From the NCBI RefSeq assembly GCF_016680995.1, contig NZ_JAEQMG010000145.1, positions 1 through 64,000 of the forward strand: a DNA stretch of 64,000 nucleotides. Reading direction: 5' to 3'. Every line of letters begins with the position of its first letter. Positions within the stretch are counted from its first letter, which is position 1. The stretch is from Ruminococcus difficilis. Lineage in GTDB: Bacteria; Bacillota_A; Clostridia; Oscillospirales; Acutalibacteraceae. A model generated the notes under the pieces. That model did no database searches and was not told the origin of the DNA. It saw only the letters and a program-made list of their open reading frames with translations. Positions 26,048 to 35,581 of this stretch are shown piece after piece. A program made the position numbers and the translations under genes.

Positions 26048-27676
26048 TTAACCCGCCAAAAGCATCCAGGTAACAGGACCGACAATGCCGTCGGCTGTAA
26101 TGTCGTTATCTCTCTGGAACGACTTAACGGCATTCATAGTGCCGCTGCCGAAGATGCCGTCAAAGCCGTTGGTGCTGTATCCGTTACAGATCAGGAAGCC
26201 CTGCAGTATCTTCGTAATGTTGCCTTGAGCGCCAACGAAAAGGCATACAGCCGCAGAACTGGTCATATTGCCATAGATACCATCAACCATAAGGCCGGCG
26301 CCGCACTGTCGGTTTAGCTCGGTTTGCAGAGCCTTGACAAGCGCTGCCTTTGTCCTGGGACCATAGATATCATCGACATCAAGATCGGCGCTGTAGTTGT
26401 TGTTGAGCCACGACTGAACAGACGCGACCGAAGATTCATCCTCGGAGTAGACCTCTTCGTTCTCAGAATACGGTTCATAGGAATAGTCGGAATACTTTGG
26501 ACGGCAGCAGCACGAGATGTTCGACTTATCGCGTGTTTTGATCTGGAAGTCATCACACTCGTCGCCGCCGTTGTTAGCTCCGATACACTTGATCGTGTCA
26601 TCATAGACAGCGACGCAGAGTTCAACATGATCGAGCGTCTTATATTCGAGAGAGGATGCCGGCCAGTACGAAGACCGTTCCTTGCTCCACGAGAAGATCA
26701 CGAGATCGCCGGGCCGGACTTCGTCGGGACCATAGAGCTGATCAGCATCATAGAAATTTCTGCAAAGGGATCCACAATCCGCAACCTTGCCGCCGGGGAT
26801 AAGATCAAGCGCGCCGGCATGATTGAAAAGATACATTTGACCGGCACAGCAACAGGCAACATCGTTGATGTCGTCGCTGAATGTGCCGTACCAGTTCATG
26901 ATGTCACAACTGTCGGGGTGTTCGTCTACGTTCAGCAGAGCGTAAGCGGTATCGATGATCAGCTGAGCAGCTGTGCCTTCGTCAATCTGTTTGGGCGTGC
27001 CGTTGCCCCAGCCGTTATATCCGCCGTTCTTGATGATTGCAGGATAATCCTTGTAGACCTTATCTTTGTCAATAACTCCTACGCCGGGAATGGAGTTACT
27101 CTCAAGATAGTTCTTCTCACCGCCGTACTGCCAAAGTCCCAGTTTCCTTGTCCAGTCAGGCGCATAGTTCCATTGTGAGAGCCAAACGTCGCACTTAACA
27201 ATGGTATCGGTGCTGATCCAGTCGCGCAGCTGATAATATCCAGTATAGATTACCGGGTAATAGCCGAGCCTCAACATCTCAGATACGAATACCGCCGTGA
27301 TATTTTTGACGTTGGATTCATTCCAACCGCCGCCATCGGCAATGTGATATTCATACTCGAGGTCTAAAGCAATCGGAAGTGTAGGTCTATATCCTTTTGC
27401 TTTCTCAGCTTTCAGCAGTTTGTCGATCTTGTCACACTCGTCCTTGATTGCCGTCGTCGAACAGGCTTCGGTGAAGAGATAGACGCCCCAAGGCATACCG
27501 AGCTGTTCGGCTTTCTTTACGTTATCCGTAAATTCCGAATCAATGATTCTGCCATTTCCGCCCTGACCGCATTTGATCATCACAAAGTTATAGCCGGCAG
27601 ACTTAACCTTTGACAGGTTTATGTCGCCCTGATAGTCAGATATGTCAACCCCTTTTGTGTTCACAATACTCGCCAT
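26048..27676 (-). CDS. Endolysin: GH25 muramidase, CHAP-like and peptidoglycan-binding domains
   Basis: About 542 residues. The GH25 lysozyme domain (1-215) has GVDISDYQGDI, FVMIKCGQG, PIALDLEYEYH and WLSQWNY. A middle segment (about 230-400) carries ADCGSLCRNFYDADQL, PGDLVIFSWS and DHVELCVAVYDD, the cysteine and histidine layout of a CHAP/NlpC-type amidase. Two peptidoglycan-binding repeats end the protein (VDDIYGPRTKAALVKALQ and FDGIFGSGTMNAVKSFQ). It would cut both glycan and peptide to release phage. It is last in the late operon, 10 bp after the holin. ATG 27676 is preferred, with GAGGGA upstream. Confidence 0.93.
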   Translation of the reverse strand: MASIVNTKGVDISDYQGDINLSKVKSAGYNFVMIKCGQGGNGRIIDSEFTDNVKKAEQLGMPWGVYLFTEACSTTAIKDECDKIDKLLKAEKAKGYRPTLPIALDLEYEYHIADGGGWNESNVKNITAVFVSEMLRLGYYPVIYTGYYQLRDWISTDTIVKCDVWLSQWNYAPDWTRKLGLWQYGGEKNYLESNSIPGVGVIDKDKVYKDYPAIIKNGGYNGWGNGTPKQIDEGTAAQLIIDTAYALLNVDEHPDSCDIMNWYGTFSDDINDVACCCAGQMYLFNHAGALDLIPGGKVADCGSLCRNFYDADQLYGPDEVRPGDLVIFSWSKERSSYWPASSLEYKTLDHVELCVAVYDDTIKCIGANNGGDECDDFQIKTRDKSNISCCCRPKYSDYSYEPYSENEEVYSEDESSVASVQSWLNNNYSADLDVDDIYGPRTKAALVKALQTELNRQCGAGLMVDGIYGNMTSSAAVCLFVGAQGNITKILQGFLICNGYSTNGFDGIFGSGTMNAVKSFQRDNDITADGIVGPVTWMLLAG

Positions 27677-27686
27677 AGGCATTCCC

Positions 27687-28181
27687 TCATTCCTCTTTGT
27701 AATGTTCCCCGTCGGTATCGACTTCTGAGTCTTTCTTGTGATATTTGCCGTCGGCAGTATCTTCGACCTTATTCTTTAACGTCTTGATGATGTTGACCAA
27801 AAAGCCCGGAAGGGGCACATCGAGCTCGCCGAGGTTTTCAAGAATGGAAATCAATTCATTAATGATCAGCCAGATGGTGATAATCATACCGAAGCAATAG
27901 TTGATCTGCATATCGATACCGATCTTCAACAGTGCGGAGCTGATCAGATAATCCGCTACCATTCCGACCGCGACCAAAGCGAGATACCCCGCCTTCTTGA
28001 TGATCCCGACCACACCGACACGGCTGTTGAGTTTACCTGTGTAGGCGGCGCCCGCCATACCGGTGATGTAGTCAATCAACATGACGATGATCAGCACAAC
28101 CAGCGGGATCATCAGCACGCCGAAATAAGCCGCCAGCGCGCCAAGCGCTCCGGCGACAATGATCTGAAAAAATTCTTTCAT
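27687..28181 (-). CDS. Phage holin (toxin secretion/phage lysis type)
   Basis: About 164 residues from ATG 28181, with AAAGGA upstream. It has membrane helices near 7-25, 30-50, 65-85 and 95-120 and the conserved turn VLIIVMLIDYITGMAGAAYTGKLNS, typical of phage_holin_4. The charged C-terminus contains DTDGEHYKEE. It forms the membrane lesion that lets the endolysin out. It is immediately upstream of the endolysin. Confidence 0.92.
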   Translation of the reverse strand: MKEFFQIIVAGALGALAAYFGVLMIPLVVLIIVMLIDYITGMAGAAYTGKLNSRVGVVGIIKKAGYLALVAVGMVADYLISSALLKIGIDMQINYCFGMIITIWLIINELISILENLGELDVPLPGFLVNIIKTLKNKVEDTADGKYHKKDSEVDTDGEHYKEE

Positions 28182-28245
28182 TGAAATCAATCCTTTCTGT
28201 TGAATGAAAATCACGCCGAGTAATTCGACGTGATTTGACTTATTA

Positions 28246-28413
28246 TTATTCATACTCAACCTTGAAGAAGTCAAACGCCTTTTTGATCTTTTCGTTCTTC
28301 AACAGTTGCTTTCGCTGACCTTTGTTGAGCGTGTCGGATATCTCTTGTAGGATATCGTGAAAGTCGCCAACCCTTGTGTCAACGTTTTTCTGCAATTTCT
28401 CCTTACTAATCAT
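28246..28413 (-). CDS. Small phage protein (XkdX-position)
   Basis: 55 residues from ATG 28413: MISKEKLQKNVDTRVGDFHD..., Lys-rich and probably helical, ending FFKVEYE. The start lies just inside the previous gene's end (stop at 28406), a typical coupled arrangement. The position between fibre genes and holin is where small tail-associated proteins such as XkdX are found, but it lacks a clear XkdX motif. Confidence 0.7.
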   Translation of the reverse strand: MISKEKLQKNVDTRVGDFHDILQEISDTLNKGQRKQLLKNEKIKKAFDFFKVEYE

Positions 28414-28630
28414 CTGTTTCAACTCCCATCTGGTTCAGCATAGCGAGCGTATCGTCTACGGTGAGGTCGCCTGTAGGCTCAGGAATAGGGATATCCTTGT
28501 AGTTCTCCGCGCTGTCGCTCTTGCCGAGGTCGATTTCTTCCGCTCTCATGGTTTCGGTCGCAACATCGGTCAAAATCATTCCGTCATCAGGTAACAGCTT
28601 GATAAACTGTCCTTCGTCAATTATTCTCAT
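28406..28630 (-). CDS. Hypothetical tail-module protein
   Basis: 74 residues, acidic, with ATG preceded by GGAGGGATATT. No family recognised. It lies between the leucine-rich-repeat fibre and the holin module and may be a fibre-associated or spacer protein. Confidence 0.65.
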   Translation of the reverse strand: MRIIDEGQFIKLLPDDGMILTDVATETMRAEEIDLGKSDSAENYKDIPIPEPTGDLTVDDTLAMLNQMGVETDD

Positions 28631-28640
28631 AATATCCCTC

Positions 28641-29420
28641 CTATGCCAAAGTCCAGTTTTTGTTTGTGGCGATGGCTTTCTGCTCGGCAGTCAGCTTGTT
28701 GAGATTGGTCTTTCCGACGGTCAACTTAAACGTCGCTTGTCCTGTTCTATCCGCTAAGGATTCAAGCCATGATACGATGGTTTCAGTGGTGTATTGGGTA
28801 CTCGCTGAGAGATTGAGACCATTACAGTTAAAACCGCTTTCAATGGTGACATCTGTTAACGAGGTGCAACCATAGAATGCATCGGCCCCTATGCTTGCGA
28901 TGCTGTTAGGAAAATTAACTGCGGTTAACGAGGCGCAGTACTGAAACGCATAGGTACCTATGCTTGTGATGCTGTTAGGAAAATTAACTGCGGTTAACGA
29001 GGCGCAACTCTGAAACGCAGAGGTACCTATGCTTGCGATGCTGTTAGGAAAATTAACTGCGGTTAACGAGGCGCAACTCTGAAACGCAGAGGTACCTATG
29101 CTTGCGATTTTTAAGCAGTTGACAAACGATACTTTTTTTAAATATGGGAAGTATGAGTATCCTATTTGACTTGTCCATGTATATTCAGCGTTCGGCGCAT
29201 ACCCGATAATATAGCACTCGGTAGGGTTGCCGTTGCTGTCAGGTTTAGTAAAATAGATACCCCCGACAGGTACGTCTGTACCGTCTACGCTTGACGGGAT
29301 CGTGTCGATAGCCAACGGCATTTGACTCGGGCTGATCGGTGCGGTCTCCCCGCGCTTTCTCTTTATTGATTCTTCAATAGCGTCTAAAATCGCTTTCGGA
29401 ATGATTTCATATTCTGCCAT
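28641..29420 (-). CDS. Tail fibre-like protein with BspA-type leucine-rich repeats
   Basis: 259 residues. A short N-terminal helix (AEYEIIPKAILDAIEESIKRKRG) may bind the baseplate. At residues 104-195 there are four or so LRR_5 units of 23 residues, IASIGTSAFQSCASLTAVNF followed by PNS, three of them nearly identical. The end (TVGKTNLNKLTAEQKAIATNKNWTL) is the common LRR_5 cap. Such repeats are surface-binding domains in gut bacteria; in a phage tail position they probably bind the host surface. GAGAGGTGATAAC precedes the start. Confidence 0.82.
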   Translation of the reverse strand: MAEYEIIPKAILDAIEESIKRKRGETAPISPSQMPLAIDTIPSSVDGTDVPVGGIYFTKPDSNGNPTECYIIGYAPNAEYTWTSQIGYSYFPYLKKVSFVNCLKIASIGTSAFQSCASLTAVNFPNSIASIGTSAFQSCASLTAVNFPNSITSIGTYAFQYCASLTAVNFPNSIASIGADAFYGCTSLTDVTIESGFNCNGLNLSASTQYTTETIVSWLESLADRTGQATFKLTVGKTNLNKLTAEQKAIATNKNWTLA

Positions 29421-29424
29421 GTTA

Positions 29425-29919
29425 TCACCTCTCGTTCAGTTCAGCGTTGACAATGTTGTTGACAAACGCTTTTAAATCCACATTCACCGCCACTTCACTA
29501 TACCCATCCGCATTATCATCCTCAGCGGCATATGTGCCATTAGCTGTGATTTGCTTTGTGATAAGGGTGGGCTGTGGAGCCGCACCAACTGTAACGCTTG
29601 ACAAGCCGATATTCGGAGCGGTCGGAGTAACCACTTGCTGTTCAGCGGTCGGCGTGACCGATTTAGCTTCAAGCGGTGTCGCGTTGACGGTAACATTCGA
29701 CAAGCCATCATAACCACTGTCGGGAGTTACGGATTGTTGTGACGTTGTAGGAGTTACCGTTTTGGATTGCAAGGTGGGTGTACTCTGAATACTCGCCACC
29801 GTATCAGCCAGATTGTCACTGTTCTCCGTCGCGGGCATTGTTGCGCCTTTTGCTTCGGCTTCATTGTAAGCTGCCGCTATATTATTTTTTATGCGTGTGA
29901 TCTCACTTGCCACACTCAT
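29425..29919 (-). CDS. Phage tail/fibre-associated repeat protein
   Basis: About 164 residues from ATG 29919, correctly spaced from GGAGGTGA. An N-terminal helix (VASEITRIKNNIAAAYNEAEAKG) is followed by two copies of the unit KxVTPTxxQQxVTPxxxxxGLSxVTVxA, common in Clostridia phage tail-tip proteins. It ends just before the LRR fibre gene. Confidence 0.78.
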   Translation of the reverse strand: MSVASEITRIKNNIAAAYNEAEAKGATMPATENSDNLADTVASIQSTPTLQSKTVTPTTSQQSVTPDSGYDGLSNVTVNATPLEAKSVTPTAEQQVVTPTAPNIGLSSVTVGAAPQPTLITKQITANGTYAAEDDNADGYSEVAVNVDLKAFVNNIVNAELNER

Positions 29920-29946
29920 ATACATTCACCTCCGTTAAATTGAAAA

Positions 29947-29970
29947 GCCCCCTGCACAAAGGCAGGGAGC
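29947..29970 (-). terminator. Terminator between fibre genes
   Basis: On the minus strand GCTCCCTGC-ctttgt-GCAGGGGGC followed by TTTTC. It would reduce read-through from the baseplate genes into the LRR fibre and lysis genes. The AT-rich stretch upstream (29975-30047) is a possible promoter region, but I see no clear boxes. Confidence 0.7.
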
Positions 29971-30047
29971 CACCTCTCCATCTATGCCGATATGTCGAAA
30001 AAAATTGCATATTTGAGGTAATATTACTTATATTATTAAGAAAAAGT

Positions 30048-30839
30048 TTACACTTCCGACAACAGGGTTTCGATATTTCCGACCATAGAGTCTATATACG
30101 TTGTATCATAAAACGACTGACCGCCTTTGATGGTTCCCTTATGATTGACAGTATCACTGTAAAGCTGACCGGTTGACATGGCGGCAATCTGTTCGGCGGT
30201 CGGGTTGAGGGGAGCACGGGACATTTTTTCTGTTTTCAAGTCGGAAATATCAATTTCAGTCGCTATTTTCAGCCAATCGTAATTGATAATGCCGGTTGCC
30301 GGATCTAAATTTACACCGAAGAGCCCCCAAAATTCATCGTCATATTCCCAAAATGCCAGCTCTCCCGCTTCACCGTTCTGTCCTGCATAACTTTCGGGGA
30401 TCGAATCACCCCAGTTTGCAGATTCGGGAACGGTATTTTCGTTAATCTTGAAAATACCACCCGGCTCAAACGCTGCCCAAGTGCTCTCCCATGTTACTGT
30501 ACCGCTATTTGCAGTGCCTTTCCTTCTGTAGATCTTTCCGTTCATATCCAAACGGATCTGAGCAACAGAAACATCACCGACGTAGTTTTTACTACCGCAA
30601 AAGCGGAGCCATCCGCACGGGCTTCCGCTTCCTGAAACAAAGACACGATAGGCCACGTCGTTTGCGGTAGCGCTGTTAACATTCGGATAGGGATCCGAAC
30701 CCGTAAGTTGAACATTTTGAACGGATTTGATCACTTCATTGGTAACAGCCTCGAGTCCGTTTTCGATCTTGTTGAGGTTTTCGGCACTGAGTGCCGGAGC
30801 TTGTCCGTTTCTCCATTCGGTTTTGATGTAACTATTCAT
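30048..30839 (-). CDS. Putative tail fibre / receptor-binding protein
   Basis: About 263 residues from ATG 30839. The N-terminus SYIKTEWRNGQAPALSAENL NKIENGLEAV (read without the space) is a common attachment segment of Clostridia and lactococcal phage baseplate fibres. The rest is beta-rich and Trp-rich (CGWLRFCGSKNY, FWGLFGVN). The C-terminal half has TAEQIAAMSTGQLYSD. It overlaps the upstream baseplate gene by 8 bp. Confidence 0.78.
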   Translation of the reverse strand: MNSYIKTEWRNGQAPALSAENLNKIENGLEAVTNEVIKSVQNVQLTGSDPYPNVNSATANDVAYRVFVSGSGSPCGWLRFCGSKNYVGDVSVAQIRLDMNGKIYRRKGTANSGTVTWESTWAAFEPGGIFKINENTVPESANWGDSIPESYAGQNGEAGELAFWEYDDEFWGLFGVNLDPATGIINYDWLKIATEIDISDLKTEKMSRAPLNPTAEQIAAMSTGQLYSDTVNHKGTIKGGQSFYDTTYIDSMVGNIETLLSEV

Positions 30840-32094
30840 TGATTTCTTCGTCATTCTCCTTTCCCATGATTTCAACGCCCTTCGCTTCGATCTCAACCGT
30901 CAGACCGTACATTCCCTTGATCTTTCTGGAGAGGACAATGCTCTCGACAAACGGGACCTCGGGATCATTGGTAGGAAGTCGGATCCGATCGCCGACCTGC
31001 ACCCACCAGCGGTTGAAAATCGATGCTTTGAACGGACGGTACCGATATACACTACCGGTGATCTTTGCCGTATGATCAGTTGAATAAGCTTCTTCAAGAT
31101 TTTCGATGATCGGCTGAACATACGACCAATCGGCTATACTGTTCAAAACGGGATTATCCGAATAGTAACGGCTGTATCCTTCGTAGGGATCAACGTGAAA
31201 GAATACACGCCTTCTACTTTTGTTGAACTTGAATTGTCCCCATCGGATCTCTTTTGTGATGAAATCATCGTAATCAAATCCGTTGATCGCATAAGACGAA
31301 ATGACATAGACGGTATTCATGTTTTGATACGGAAAGATCACACGAGGGTGTGCACGAGCACTCGAGATTTCCGTCGGGGCATCTTCAATCAAAAATACGC
31401 CGTTGAGCTCGCATAACCAGCGATAAAACTCCAAGAACGTTGTATTGTCATCCGCAAGATCCTGCCAGTAAGTATCATTCAAAAACAGAACAGTGTTTCT
31501 GTTGATGAAACCGGAACGATCAAAAGAAAGCCTTGCTTTCGAGAAAAACCAATTAATAATAGTTGAAAAAGTATATTCCGGCGCGGTTTGTGGATCATAT
31601 GTGTGCAAATAGTTATACACTCTGTTCTTACACAGAATCGTGGAAGGGTAATACATACGGTCAAAGGCGATAAGCTTCCTGATCCTGTAATTGCTTGTCT
31701 TTTTGCAGGAATAAATCGGACCGACAAACAAGACGTATTGATCGGTAAAGCAAACGTTCGGATACATATCTTCTCTTGGGTACAGAGATGCGGAAGGATA
31801 CAGATCGCCGTAATATTTCGCCTGTGCTGTAACGACTATTTGCTTACCACTGAGATCCTCGGCGATATCGACCAGACTGAGCGTCAGCTGAGACGGAATA
31901 CAACCGCCGATCTTGATCTCCTTATCATCACAAATAGACTGCTCGATCTCCAAGCTCTCCGATACGATGTTCGACGGATCCAACGGCACGGGATCGTTCC
32001 ACACTCCGCCGCTCTTGCTCTGGATCCCGATCGTGATGATATTGTCATACCTGCTGACAAGTTGTTCATCAATTGCGTAAAGCTCTGATATCAT
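30832..32094 (-). CDS. Phage tail protein, probable baseplate/hub component
   Basis: 420 residues, following the short distal-tail protein in the order of siphovirus tail genes. It has a beta-rich N-terminus (IVSESLEIEQSICDDKEIKIGGCIPSQ). The 250-residue middle contains FLEFYRWLCELNGVFLIED, and the C-terminal part looks like an OB/hub fold (VQVGDRIRLPTNDPE, IEAKGVEIMG). Resembles phage tail endopeptidase/hub proteins in position and size, but no peptidase motif is visible. Confidence 0.72.
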   Translation of the reverse strand: MISELYAIDEQLVSRYDNIITIGIQSKSGGVWNDPVPLDPSNIVSESLEIEQSICDDKEIKIGGCIPSQLTLSLVDIAEDLSGKQIVVTAQAKYYGDLYPSASLYPREDMYPNVCFTDQYVLFVGPIYSCKKTSNYRIRKLIAFDRMYYPSTILCKNRVYNYLHTYDPQTAPEYTFSTIINWFFSKARLSFDRSGFINRNTVLFLNDTYWQDLADDNTTFLEFYRWLCELNGVFLIEDAPTEISSARAHPRVIFPYQNMNTVYVISSYAINGFDYDDFITKEIRWGQFKFNKSRRRVFFHVDPYEGYSRYYSDNPVLNSIADWSYVQPIIENLEEAYSTDHTAKITGSVYRYRPFKASIFNRWWVQVGDRIRLPTNDPEVPFVESIVLSRKIKGMYGLTVEIEAKGVEIMGKENDEEINE

Positions 32095-32106
32095 GTTCTC
32101 ACCTCA

Positions 32107-32505
32107 TCAATACTCGATCAGCTCAAACGATATCGGGTTATATAGGATCGTGTCGGCGTTAAAGTCCATTACCGAAAACTCCACATCGGGGAGATAGAAT
32201 GTTCCGGAATAGTAGCTGTTTGTTTCATCGTTCCAGTATTCCACGTAGACATTGCGCTGGTGCGAAGAGGCATATCCCATACGGTTCTGCAGATCGATCT
32301 TTTCATCCAGCGTCAGAATATGTGTTGTAAAGCGGATAGACGATCGGGTGTGCGGCATTGTGGCTCTGTGGAGAACACCTGACTGATCAACCTGTGCGTC
32401 TGACTCCTGACGCTGATCGGGAGTAGATGAATAATCAGTAAAGTAACTGCCGGGGATCACGTTTCCGTTGATCTTCAGGATCCATCCTTCATAGTTGTTT
32501 GCCAA
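32107..32505 (-). CDS. Distal tail / DUF6711-like protein
   Basis: 132 residues directly after the tape measure gene. It opens GWILKINGNVIPGSYF and ends LPDVEFSVMDFN...YNPISFELIEY, a pattern seen in small Firmicutes siphovirus tail-tip proteins. Probably joins tail tube and baseplate. The family name is from recall. Confidence 0.7.
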   Translation of the reverse strand: MANNYEGWILKINGNVIPGSYFTDYSSTPDQRQESDAQVDQSGVLHRATMPHTRSSIRFTTHILTLDEKIDLQNRMGYASSHQRNVYVEYWNDETNSYYSGTFYLPDVEFSVMDFNADTILYNPISFELIEY

Positions 32506-32519
32506 TACTCATCCCTCCC

Positions 32520-35261
32520 CTACCACGGCAAAGAGCCATGGCGAATTTTATATAAACGCACCTGTTCAACGAATTCCTCAAACAGGGTCTTTCCGTTCAA
32601 CGTAGCGACAAACTGATAGGTGTTACCACCGTTCTTCGTATAGATCACAAACTGTTCATACAGACGCTTGAGGTAGTCAAGGATCGACTGCAGCAGCGTT
32701 GTGTCGTACTGATTGCCGGCGTTCATCATATTCTGCAGCTTGCTCAACGGCGAAACGACCTCGGGGTCACCGTTACCGGCGCCGGCGTTATCACCGACAA
32801 GCGCAAGGGTCGGGGCTGTCACGATACCGCCCTTTGCGAGCTTAGGGATCAAAGGCGGTTCCGCGGGCATTTTAAACTCCCAATCCTGACCAAACAGCTT
32901 TCCGATCGCGCCGGCTACACCTCCGATCGCGTCGACGATGCCGCGAACGACGTTGTAAATTCCGGTCCAGAGTAAATTGATTCCGTCGATGATCAGATTC
33001 ACGACGCTCTTCAATATAGCCCACATTCCGTCCCAAATTCCTTTGAAGAAATTTTTGATTCCGGACCAGGCTTTTTCCCAATCGCCCGAGAATACTCCTG
33101 TGAGAAATTCTATCAGACCGCCGAGTGCGTCTAAAATCCCGCCGATCACGCCGCCGATTACACTGAAAACCGTGCTGAAGACGCGACCGATCGCCTGAAA
33201 AGTGGAGGATAAAATAGGACCGACATACTCGATGATCCAATTTACGATGGGAGAAAGATAATTTGTCCAAAATGTTGCGATGAACTCTCCGATTTTTCCG
33301 ATGAAATTTACGATTTTTTGAAAAATCGGCGATAAACAGTTATTCCATGCATCGGTAAAAATACCCTTGATGAAATTCCAGATCGGCATGATCCATTCGT
33401 TCCACAGATTCATGAAGGTCGTTCCGACATTGTTCATCGCGTCGCAAATCTTACGAAAGATTCCTTCACCGTCGCCGTTCCACCAGCTCGACAGTGTTGA
33501 GCCGATATCGCCGAACACCTGGCCGAAGAAGTCCATCACATCAGCGCCGATCGTTTGGAGATTGTCCAGGAACAAACCGATCGTCTCGGAGTCCTTTTCC
33601 AGCCAATCAGCGAGTGATTCGCTGGCAACCGCAAATATGCCGGATACAACTGTACCGATACCGCCGTAGAAATCGGTGAAGCCGGACAGAAGATTGGCAA
33701 TAGACTCTTCCATCCGCGGCCGCATGCGGTCGATGCTGTCACCGACAATATCGCCGATATTATCAAAGGCTCGACCGAGTCCATTGAACCCGCGGGTAAA
33801 GTTATTACCGATCGTATTGATATAATCGATGATCTTGTTTTTGTCGCGTTTCAGCCATTTGTCAACGCCGCCGGTAAACGTCTGGAAGGATTTGCCGGCG
33901 ATCTGAATACAAGCGCCAACCGCTGATCCTATCGCGCCGAAGGCGGATTGTCCGACATTTTGCATCTGCTCGAATGCCGCCTTTGCGATAGGCTTCAAAC
34001 TGTTGAAAATACTCTTACAGTTGTCGCCGATCGCAGACCAGTTCACCTTATTGATCCCTGCCTGCACCTTGTCGACGAAATTCTTGAATCCGGATTTTTC
34101 ATAAAAATCCTTGAATGTATTCTTGAATTTATCCGAAATACTATCAGCGGCGGAGTTCGCCTGCGATGTCAGGGCGCTGATTCCGGACGAACCGGAGTCA
34201 CCGGCGCTTGAGGCGGTATCGGAGCTGTCATCGTCCGATTCGCTCGAGGAATCCGAGATCACGTTGAGCTTATCGAATGAAGCAACGCCTCGTTTTACCT
34301 CCTCGTTGGTATTTTTGACCTCTTTGGTCAAATCCTCCTGGTTATCGGTTGCGGTAGTGATCGCGTCGGAGGTACTCTGTACCGCCGAAGTTGTATCATC
34401 GGCGGTTTTCCATCCGAACAGATCACCCAGGGATGAAAAAGCTGACTTAGCTGCTTCTGTAAGAGCAGCTAACCCGGCGGTGATCTTCTGGATCACGGTA
34501 ACGGCAGCCGTCAAAATCGGCTTTCCGATCACGGCGATAAACTGTTTCCACGCTTCTTTCAGATTGCCGAGGACATTCTCGAGACCGTCTGATTCACGTG
34601 CTGCCTGTCCGAGAGCGCCGGACGCGGCGTTGGCGTCCTTGACCATCTGCAGCAGGGTCAGCTGCTTCTGAGCTTCGGACAGATCCTTGAAGGATTTACC
34701 GTACAGCTTGTTTGCCGCGGTATTTCGTGTGGTCTCGGTACATGAGAGACCCAAAGCGGCGTCGTTGGCATAATTACCCTTGAGGAAGGATTTCAGGCTT
34801 TCGGCGGTATCCTCGAGAGAGCGATCATAATATGCGGCGCTGTCGGCGGTGACCTGCAGCGCTTCCTGCATCATTTTCAGCGCATTAGAAGAATCCATCC
34901 CTGTCGTTTTTGCAAAGGCGTAGATCGAGGTACCGACGCCCTGCAGCCGACTCTTGATAATACCGCTTTCATTGGCGACCTTCTCCATTGCGGCGGTCGC
35001 GCTGTCTGACAGACTGCCGAAGGTCTGCTCAAACTGGGAATTTGCTGCCTGTACTTCGGCGGCAGATTTGACCGCGGCTTTCGTAAAGCTGACAACTGCC
35101 TTGACGGAAAATGCCGCCGCTACCGTCTTTCCGATCTTATTAAACGCGCCCGAGATCTTTGATCCGACTGCGTTTGCCTCGGAAGGGACCCTGCTGACTT
35201 CACGATTGAAGTTGCGCTTGTCCAATTCAAGACCGATTTTGATCTTGCCGATTTCGCTCAA
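32520..35261 (-). CDS. Phage tail tape measure protein
   Basis: 913 residues. The N-terminus KIKIGLELDKRNFNREVSRV is followed by an Ala/Ser-rich helical stretch and the TMP core with KMMQEALQVTADSAAYYDRS and LKSFLKGNYAND. A Ser/Asp-rich linker follows (about 315-355). Long repeated amphipathic and membrane-like helices (FQAIGRVFSTVFSVIGGVIG) make up the C-terminal half. It sets tail length and is extruded during DNA entry. At roughly 1.5 angstroms per residue, the tail would be about 130-140 nm. Confidence 0.93.
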   Translation of the reverse strand: MSEIGKIKIGLELDKRNFNREVSRVPSEANAVGSKISGAFNKIGKTVAAAFSVKAVVSFTKAAVKSAAEVQAANSQFEQTFGSLSDSATAAMEKVANESGIIKSRLQGVGTSIYAFAKTTGMDSSNALKMMQEALQVTADSAAYYDRSLEDTAESLKSFLKGNYANDAALGLSCTETTRNTAANKLYGKSFKDLSEAQKQLTLLQMVKDANAASGALGQAARESDGLENVLGNLKEAWKQFIAVIGKPILTAAVTVIQKITAGLAALTEAAKSAFSSLGDLFGWKTADDTTSAVQSTSDAITTATDNQEDLTKEVKNTNEEVKRGVASFDKLNVISDSSSESDDDSSDTASSAGDSGSSGISALTSQANSAADSISDKFKNTFKDFYEKSGFKNFVDKVQAGINKVNWSAIGDNCKSIFNSLKPIAKAAFEQMQNVGQSAFGAIGSAVGACIQIAGKSFQTFTGGVDKWLKRDKNKIIDYINTIGNNFTRGFNGLGRAFDNIGDIVGDSIDRMRPRMEESIANLLSGFTDFYGGIGTVVSGIFAVASESLADWLEKDSETIGLFLDNLQTIGADVMDFFGQVFGDIGSTLSSWWNGDGEGIFRKICDAMNNVGTTFMNLWNEWIMPIWNFIKGIFTDAWNNCLSPIFQKIVNFIGKIGEFIATFWTNYLSPIVNWIIEYVGPILSSTFQAIGRVFSTVFSVIGGVIGGILDALGGLIEFLTGVFSGDWEKAWSGIKNFFKGIWDGMWAILKSVVNLIIDGINLLWTGIYNVVRGIVDAIGGVAGAIGKLFGQDWEFKMPAEPPLIPKLAKGGIVTAPTLALVGDNAGAGNGDPEVVSPLSKLQNMMNAGNQYDTTLLQSILDYLKRLYEQFVIYTKNGGNTYQFVATLNGKTLFEEFVEQVRLYKIRHGSLPW

Positions 35262-35273
35262 TCTGTCACCTCC

Positions 35274-35552
35274 TTACATAGAGGCGAAGAAGCTCTCCAT
35301 CTGATCCAGGAAGGCTTTGTGGGCTTCTTCGTCTTTGTTTACATGCGAATGTTGAGCCCGCCAGTCATTTCGGATCTTATGCTGAGCGGGAGTATAATGC
35401 TCGAGGATCTTCGGATCGTTCTCTGAACGGATCTGAACCAGTTTCCCGAGCGGAGTTTCAGGATCCATACCTGACAATAAGGAATAAAACTCATCGCAGG
35501 TCATTTCCCGAAACTCATCGGAGTACATTCTGACCCCGTACTGCTTGAGCAT
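35274..35552 (-). CDS. Tail assembly chaperone, frame-shifted partner (GT-like)
   Basis: 92 residues if read from ATG 35552, but its frame is open up to about 35613 (TSDPYYDLIEDYDVIVAS before the ATG). The upstream chaperone gene runs into this frame by a -1 slip at 35604-35614. As in lambda G/GT, it is probably made as a C-terminal extension of the gene at 35582-35902. It contains EFYSLLSGMDPETPLGKLVQI and a Gp15-like helical layout and ends 13 bp before the tape measure gene. Confidence 0.75.
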   Translation of the reverse strand: MLKQYGVRMYSDEFREMTCDEFYSLLSGMDPETPLGKLVQIRSENDPKILEHYTPAQHKIRNDWRAQHSHVNKDEEAHKAFLDQMESFFASM

Positions 35553-35581
35553 AGAGGCTACAATGACGTCATAGTCCTCTA

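Noticed and set aside
28903..29109. Repeats as a possible CRISPR array
   Set aside because: There are no unique spacers, the period is a multiple of three and it is in a coding frame for leucine-rich repeats.
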